NCBI GenBank assembly: GCA_016869015.1 | Contig: VGFB01000119.1 | Location: 1 to 8,513, forward strand | Reading direction: 5' to 3' | Source: Armatimonadota bacterium | GTDB lineage: Bacteria > Armatimonadota > Zipacnadia > Zipacnadales > VGFC01 | DNA: 8,513 nucleotides | Part shown: piece by piece, positions 6,084-8,513 of the stretch | Layout of the letters: each line of letters starts with the position of its first letter | Position numbering within the stretch: the first letter of the stretch is position 1 | Notes under the pieces: generated by a model | What the model saw: the letters and a program-made list of their open reading frames with translations, nothing else | What the model was told of the DNA's origin: nothing | Database searches by the model: none | Position numbers and translations under genes: made by a program

Positions 6084-6158
6084 ACCAAGACCACGAAGAA
6101 GGCACGAAGACACATGAGGCGCAGCCCGTTGTCTTTGTGCCTTCCTCGTGGTCTTGGT
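6084..6158. repeat. Long inverted repeat (29-bp arms) of the CACGAAG type
   Basis: The left arm (6084-6112) contains CCAAGACCACGAAG and GGCACGAAGACA. The right arm (6130-6158) is its reverse complement at 27 of 29 positions. The loop is 17 nt. The mismatches are transitions, so one or both could form G-U pairs in RNA, depending on strand. The spacer is 117 nt long between oxidoreductase C and the E2 gene, and this element takes up most of it. The CACGAAG-rich arm resembles a repeat that I recall as widespread between genes in environmental bacterial genomes. It could be a small mobile repeat, or a transcript-processing or attenuation hairpin. No T-run follows closely enough to call an intrinsic terminator. 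Confidence 0.8.
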
Positions 6159-6171
6159 CGTTCAGACGTTG

Positions 6172-7203
6172 TCAGTCCGCGATCAACGGCAGCTTCACCG
6201 GTTGCCCGCCCTGTTCGGCGGAGAGGTCCATCGCGAGGCAGGCCTCGTGGGTCTTCACCGCGTCCTCGACATTGACGTAGGACTCGACATCGTTGAGGAC
6301 GCAGTCCACCAGGTGGTCAATCTCCCCGATGAAGGGGTGATGCTCAACGTCGCCGCTGTCCGGGAGGATGGTCGGGATGTCGGCGAAGTGCGTTTGGCCC
6401 GGCATGAGCCGCTTCGAGTAGAGCCGGTTGTCGCGGATGGTCCCCTCGCTGCCCAGCAGGTCGATGTTGAACTGATAGGGCGAGACGATGTCGACCGAGG
6501 AGGAGATCTTGCCGACCGCCCCCGAGGCGAACCTCACGACGCCCACGACGGTCGCCGGGTATTCGTAGCGCTTATCCCAGCCGCCCGAGAACGCGCTGAC
6601 CTCCGCGATGTCGCCGCAGAACCAGCGGATCGCGTCCACGGCGTGGCAACCCGCGAAGAGGAACGAGGAGCGCCCGCCCTCCTTGGTGTGCGCCCATGGC
6701 CAACCCGAATACCAGTCGCTGACCCCATGCCAGTAGTCGCCCTCCCCGTAGAACAGCTCGCCGATGGCTCCCGCATCGAGGAGGGCCTTCGTAGTCACCA
6801 GCGACGGGTTCCAGCGCAGCACGAAACTGACGACCGTCTTCACCTTGGCCTTGCGGACAGCATCACGCAGCTGCTTCAGCTCGTCGAGGTCCAGCGCGAT
6901 GGCCTTCTCGATGGCCATGTGCTTCCCGGCCTCAGCGGCCATGACGACTTGCTCGCAGTGCAGATGGCTGGGGGAGGTGATGCTCACCACGTCCACGCGC
7001 TCGTCGGCGAGGAGGGCTTCGAAGTCCGTGTAGATCGCCGCCTCCGGCACGCCCGCCTCGGCGGCCTTCGCCTCGGCGCTCCCGCGCTTGCGACTGCCGA
7101 CCGCGACGACCTCGCAGTGCGGGTTCTGCCGGTAGGCGCGCAGATGCTCAGTGGACACCCAACCTGCGCCGAAGACCGCGGCGCCCAGCTTGCGGTCGGT
7201 CAT
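6172..7203 (-). CDS. Gfo/Idh/MocA family oxidoreductase (paralogue C)
   Basis: 343 aa, normal family length, predicted cytoplasmic NAD(P)-dependent dehydrogenase with unknown substrate. The nucleotide motif is GAAVFGAGWVSTEHL (Gly12, Gly14). SPSHLHCEQV (77-86) is typical of the strand and helix before the active site. The EKP motif is replaced by EKA at 99-101; Lys100, the expected catalytic lysine, is kept. GGRSSFLFAGCHAVDAIRW holds the expected catalytic His187. The C-terminal helix carries DHLVDCVLND (297-306), also seen in paralogue B. Overall it is clearly diverged from A and B, so it is not a recent copy of either. ATG 7203 has GGAGG 8 nt upstream. The gene starts 18 nt after the purS-like stop and is probably cotranscribed with the purine genes, although no link in function is obvious. 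A long hairpin follows it. Confidence 0.94.
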   Translation of the reverse strand: MTDRKLGAAVFGAGWVSTEHLRAYRQNPHCEVVAVGSRKRGSAEAKAAEAGVPEAAIYTDFEALLADERVDVVSITSPSHLHCEQVVMAAEAGKHMAIEKAIALDLDELKQLRDAVRKAKVKTVVSFVLRWNPSLVTTKALLDAGAIGELFYGEGDYWHGVSDWYSGWPWAHTKEGGRSSFLFAGCHAVDAIRWFCGDIAEVSAFSGGWDKRYEYPATVVGVVRFASGAVGKISSSVDIVSPYQFNIDLLGSEGTIRDNRLYSKRLMPGQTHFADIPTILPDSGDVEHHPFIGEIDHLVDCVLNDVESYVNVEDAVKTHEACLAMDLSAEQGGQPVKLPLIAD

Positions 7204-7221
7204 GGTGACAGCCTCCGTGGC

Positions 7222-7749
7222 TCAGCGGACGGTGCACTCCTGGAAGTGCGGGTTCATCAGCAGGCCTTCGTCGATGCGGCGGGTGACGGCGATCTGCTCG
7301 GCGAGCTGCTTCGCGGCCCCATGGTCGGCCGCGCGCAGGTCCATCAGCCAGAGGACGCCTTTGGTCAGCGAGGCGACCTGGTTGCCGAAGCCCAGCCGGC
7401 CGCGCAGCGCCGCGAGGGCCCCCTGCGCCGAGCCGTCGTTGGGGTCGGTGATCAGGACCTCGACCTCGTGGACTGGGCCGGCGGACGCCGGGGCAGCGGC
7501 ATCGGGCAGACGCACCTGGTAGGCGTGCTTGTTCGGGTTCACGAAGAGGTTCGTGTTCTCCGCCAACTCCCGGGCCAGCGCGAGGGCCTCCTCGGACGTG
7601 CCGGCATTCAGCCCGAGCCGGTAGTAGTCGGCTCGACGGAGGCGCTCCAGCGAATCCGCGTAGCCCATCCGCCGGCGCAGCGAGTTGGCCGCCGTGAGGG
7701 CCGTGACATCGGGGATCTTCAGACGGACCAGCAGTTCCACTTCAATCAT
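7222..7749 (-). CDS. purS: Tandem PurS-like protein (two fused FGAM synthase PurS domains)
   Basis: PurS is a small (about 80 aa) subunit of the three-part formylglycinamidine ribonucleotide synthase (PurS, PurQ, PurL), the fourth step of de novo purine synthesis; it helps PurQ and PurL dock for ammonia transfer. This protein is 175 aa and reads as two PurS units joined by an Ala/Pro linker. Unit 1 (1-80) has IEVELLVRLK, LRRRMGY, LERLRRADYYRLGL, ALARELAEN and FVNPNKHAYQVRL. Unit 2 (93-175) has HEVEVLITDP, LRGRLGF, VASLTKGVLWLMDL, AKQLAEQ and LLMNPHFQECTVR. Each has the alternating strand-helix pattern and the Asn-Pro near its end usual in PurS. ATG 7749 has GGAGGG about 8 nt upstream and lies 19 nt after the purQ stop, which strongly supports the assignment. 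The gene symbol is by family; the fused form might be named differently. Confidence 0.85.
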   Translation of the reverse strand: MIEVELLVRLKIPDVTALTAANSLRRRMGYADSLERLRRADYYRLGLNAGTSEEALALARELAENTNLFVNPNKHAYQVRLPDAAAPASAGPVHEVEVLITDPNDGSAQGALAALRGRLGFGNQVASLTKGVLWLMDLRAADHGAAKQLAEQIAVTRRIDEGLLMNPHFQECTVR

Positions 7750-7768
7750 GCGGGTAGCCCTCCGGCCC

Positions 7769-8513
7769 CTACGCCGGGACCAACGCGCTCAGCAGGCCCC
7801 GGAAGATGGCGCGCCCCGGCCCGGCGCCGAGGAGCGCCTCGGCGTCGCCCTGGGCGGCGAGACGCCGGTCCGACCAGGGCCCGCCGATCTCGAAGGGCAC
7901 CTGGCGCAGGAAGCTGGCACGTTCCGGATGCGGCATCATGCCCATCACGTTGCCGTCCGGATTGCAGATCCCCGCCGCGTTGAGCAGCGCGCCGTTTGGG
8001 TTCACGGACGGATCGTCGTCCGTCTCGCCGTCCGGGCCGCAGTACTGCAGGACGACTTGCCGGTTCTCAACGAGCTGCCGGGCCACCTCGGGGTCGGACG
8101 TGGTGAAGCGGCCCTCGCCGTGAGCGATGGGGATCGGAAAGACCTCGCTCTCGCCCAGCTCGCTCGTGAAGACGCAGCGGGTGGGCGGCGTCGCCACCTT
8201 CAGCCGCACCCACCGGCAACAGAAGCCGGCGATCCGATGCGTTGGGTCATGCCGGTTCGGCGCGAGGGCCATTTCGACCGTTCCCGGCCGAATCCCAGGG
8301 ATCAGCCCCGCCTCCACGAGCACCTGAGCGCCGTTGCAGATGCCCAGAACGGGCTTCCCGCGCTCCGTCACTTCGTCGAACATGCGCCGGACGATGGGTT
8401 CCTTGGTGGCAATGACGCCGGACCGCACCCGGTCCTGGTATGAGAACCCACCGCCCACGATGTAGCCGTCGTATTCGGCGAGCAGATTGGCGTCCCGGTT
8501 CCAGCGGAACACG
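7769..8513 (-). CDS. purQ: Phosphoribosylformylglycinamidine synthase subunit PurQ, glutamine amidotransferase (5' end outside the window)
   Basis: Class I (triad) glutamine amidotransferase that releases ammonia from glutamine for the PurL synthase subunit in purine synthesis. 247 codons are visible and the frame is open to the right edge, so the N-terminus, probably some tens of residues, is missing; the GTG at 8512 is unlikely to be the true start. Counting from it: YDGYIVGGGFSYQDRVRSG (14-32, the PurQ-specific form of the first loop), nucleophile elbow GICNGAQVL with Cys59, PIAHGEGRF (128-136, conserved in PurQ), and MMPHPERAS with the His195/Glu197 partners of the triad. A segment of about 160-185 (GPDGETDDDPSVNPNGA) is also typical of PurQ. 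The triad is complete and the protein looks functional. It is followed after 19 nt by the tandem PurS gene. The order purQ then purS differs from the familiar purS-purQ-purL; purL is not seen downstream. Confidence 0.95.
   Translation of the reverse strand, partial: VFRWNRDANLLAEYDGYIVGGGFSYQDRVRSGVIATKEPIVRRMFDEVTERGKPVLGICNGAQVLVEAGLIPGIRPGTVEMALAPNRHDPTHRIAGFCCRWVRLKVATPPTRCVFTSELGESEVFPIPIAHGEGRFTTSDPEVARQLVENRQVVLQYCGPDGETDDDPSVNPNGALLNAAGICNPDGNVMGMMPHPERASFLRQVPFEIGGPWSDRRLAAQGDAEALLGAGPGRAIFRGLLSALVPA

Noticed and set aside
6055..6105. 17-residue N-terminal extension of the E2 domain from ATG 6105
   Set aside because: The codons come from the hairpin arm and its flank (Trp/Ser-rich), and AAAGGA favours ATG 6054.
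6084..6158. CRISPR repeats or a transposon end
   Set aside because: Only one inverted pair with no regularly spaced direct repeats, no transposase, and no target-site duplication that I could see.
6148..7983. 611-codon open frame on the plus strand
   Set aside because: It is antisense to oxidoreductase C, purS and part of purQ, whose minus-strand products have clear family motifs. Its product is Arg/Val/Leu/Ala-rich with no domain pattern; long antisense frames are expected at this GC content.

Overview
The window is G+C-rich (roughly two thirds by eye) and bacterial. Every gene I can support lies on the minus strand. In transcription order (high to low coordinates) they are: a PurQ-type glutamine amidotransferase cut by the right edge; a protein made of two PurS-like domains; a Gfo/Idh/MocA oxidoreductase; a stand-alone catalytic domain of a 2-oxoacid dehydrogenase E2 acyltransferase; an acidic protein I do not recognise; two more Gfo/Idh/MocA oxidoreductases; a 45-codon ORF resembling the start of a CBM9-like carbohydrate-binding protein; and a secreted DUF4838 / GH67-N-like protein cut by the left edge. 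The long plus-strand frames are antisense shadows.

The mix of many Gfo/Idh/MocA paralogues, DUF4838 and CBM9-like proteins suggests an uncultured, polysaccharide-degrading lineage such as Armatimonadota, Planctomycetota, Hydrogenedentota or a relative. No marker gene is present, so this is weak inference.

Layout. 8513-7222: de novo purine genes (purQ, then tandem purS), which with PurL would form formylglycinamidine ribonucleotide synthase; purL is not visible. 7203-6172: oxidoreductase C, only 18 nt behind purS. 6171-6055: a spacer almost filled by a long hairpin. 6054-4637: E2 catalytic domain and acidic protein. 4636-4527: a spacer holding a REP-like cluster of three hairpins. 4526-2095: oxidoreductases B and A, separated by 185 nt that carry a duplicated 66-nt piece of B. 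2049-1: the CBM9-like stub and the DUF4838 protein. Spacings of 18-45 nt inside blocks suggest cotranscription; the hairpin spacers may divide the run into separate transcripts or set relative expression.

Functionally the left half looks like carbohydrate or uronate/inositol-type catabolism (secreted glycan-active protein plus NAD(P)-dependent sugar dehydrogenases), and the right end is housekeeping purine synthesis. I see no defence system, CRISPR array, RNA gene or transposase. The most unusual items are the fused PurS pair, the E2 catalytic domain with no lipoyl domain or E1/E3 partners, the oxidoreductase remnant, and the two structured spacer elements. No coherent new system can be claimed from this sequence alone.
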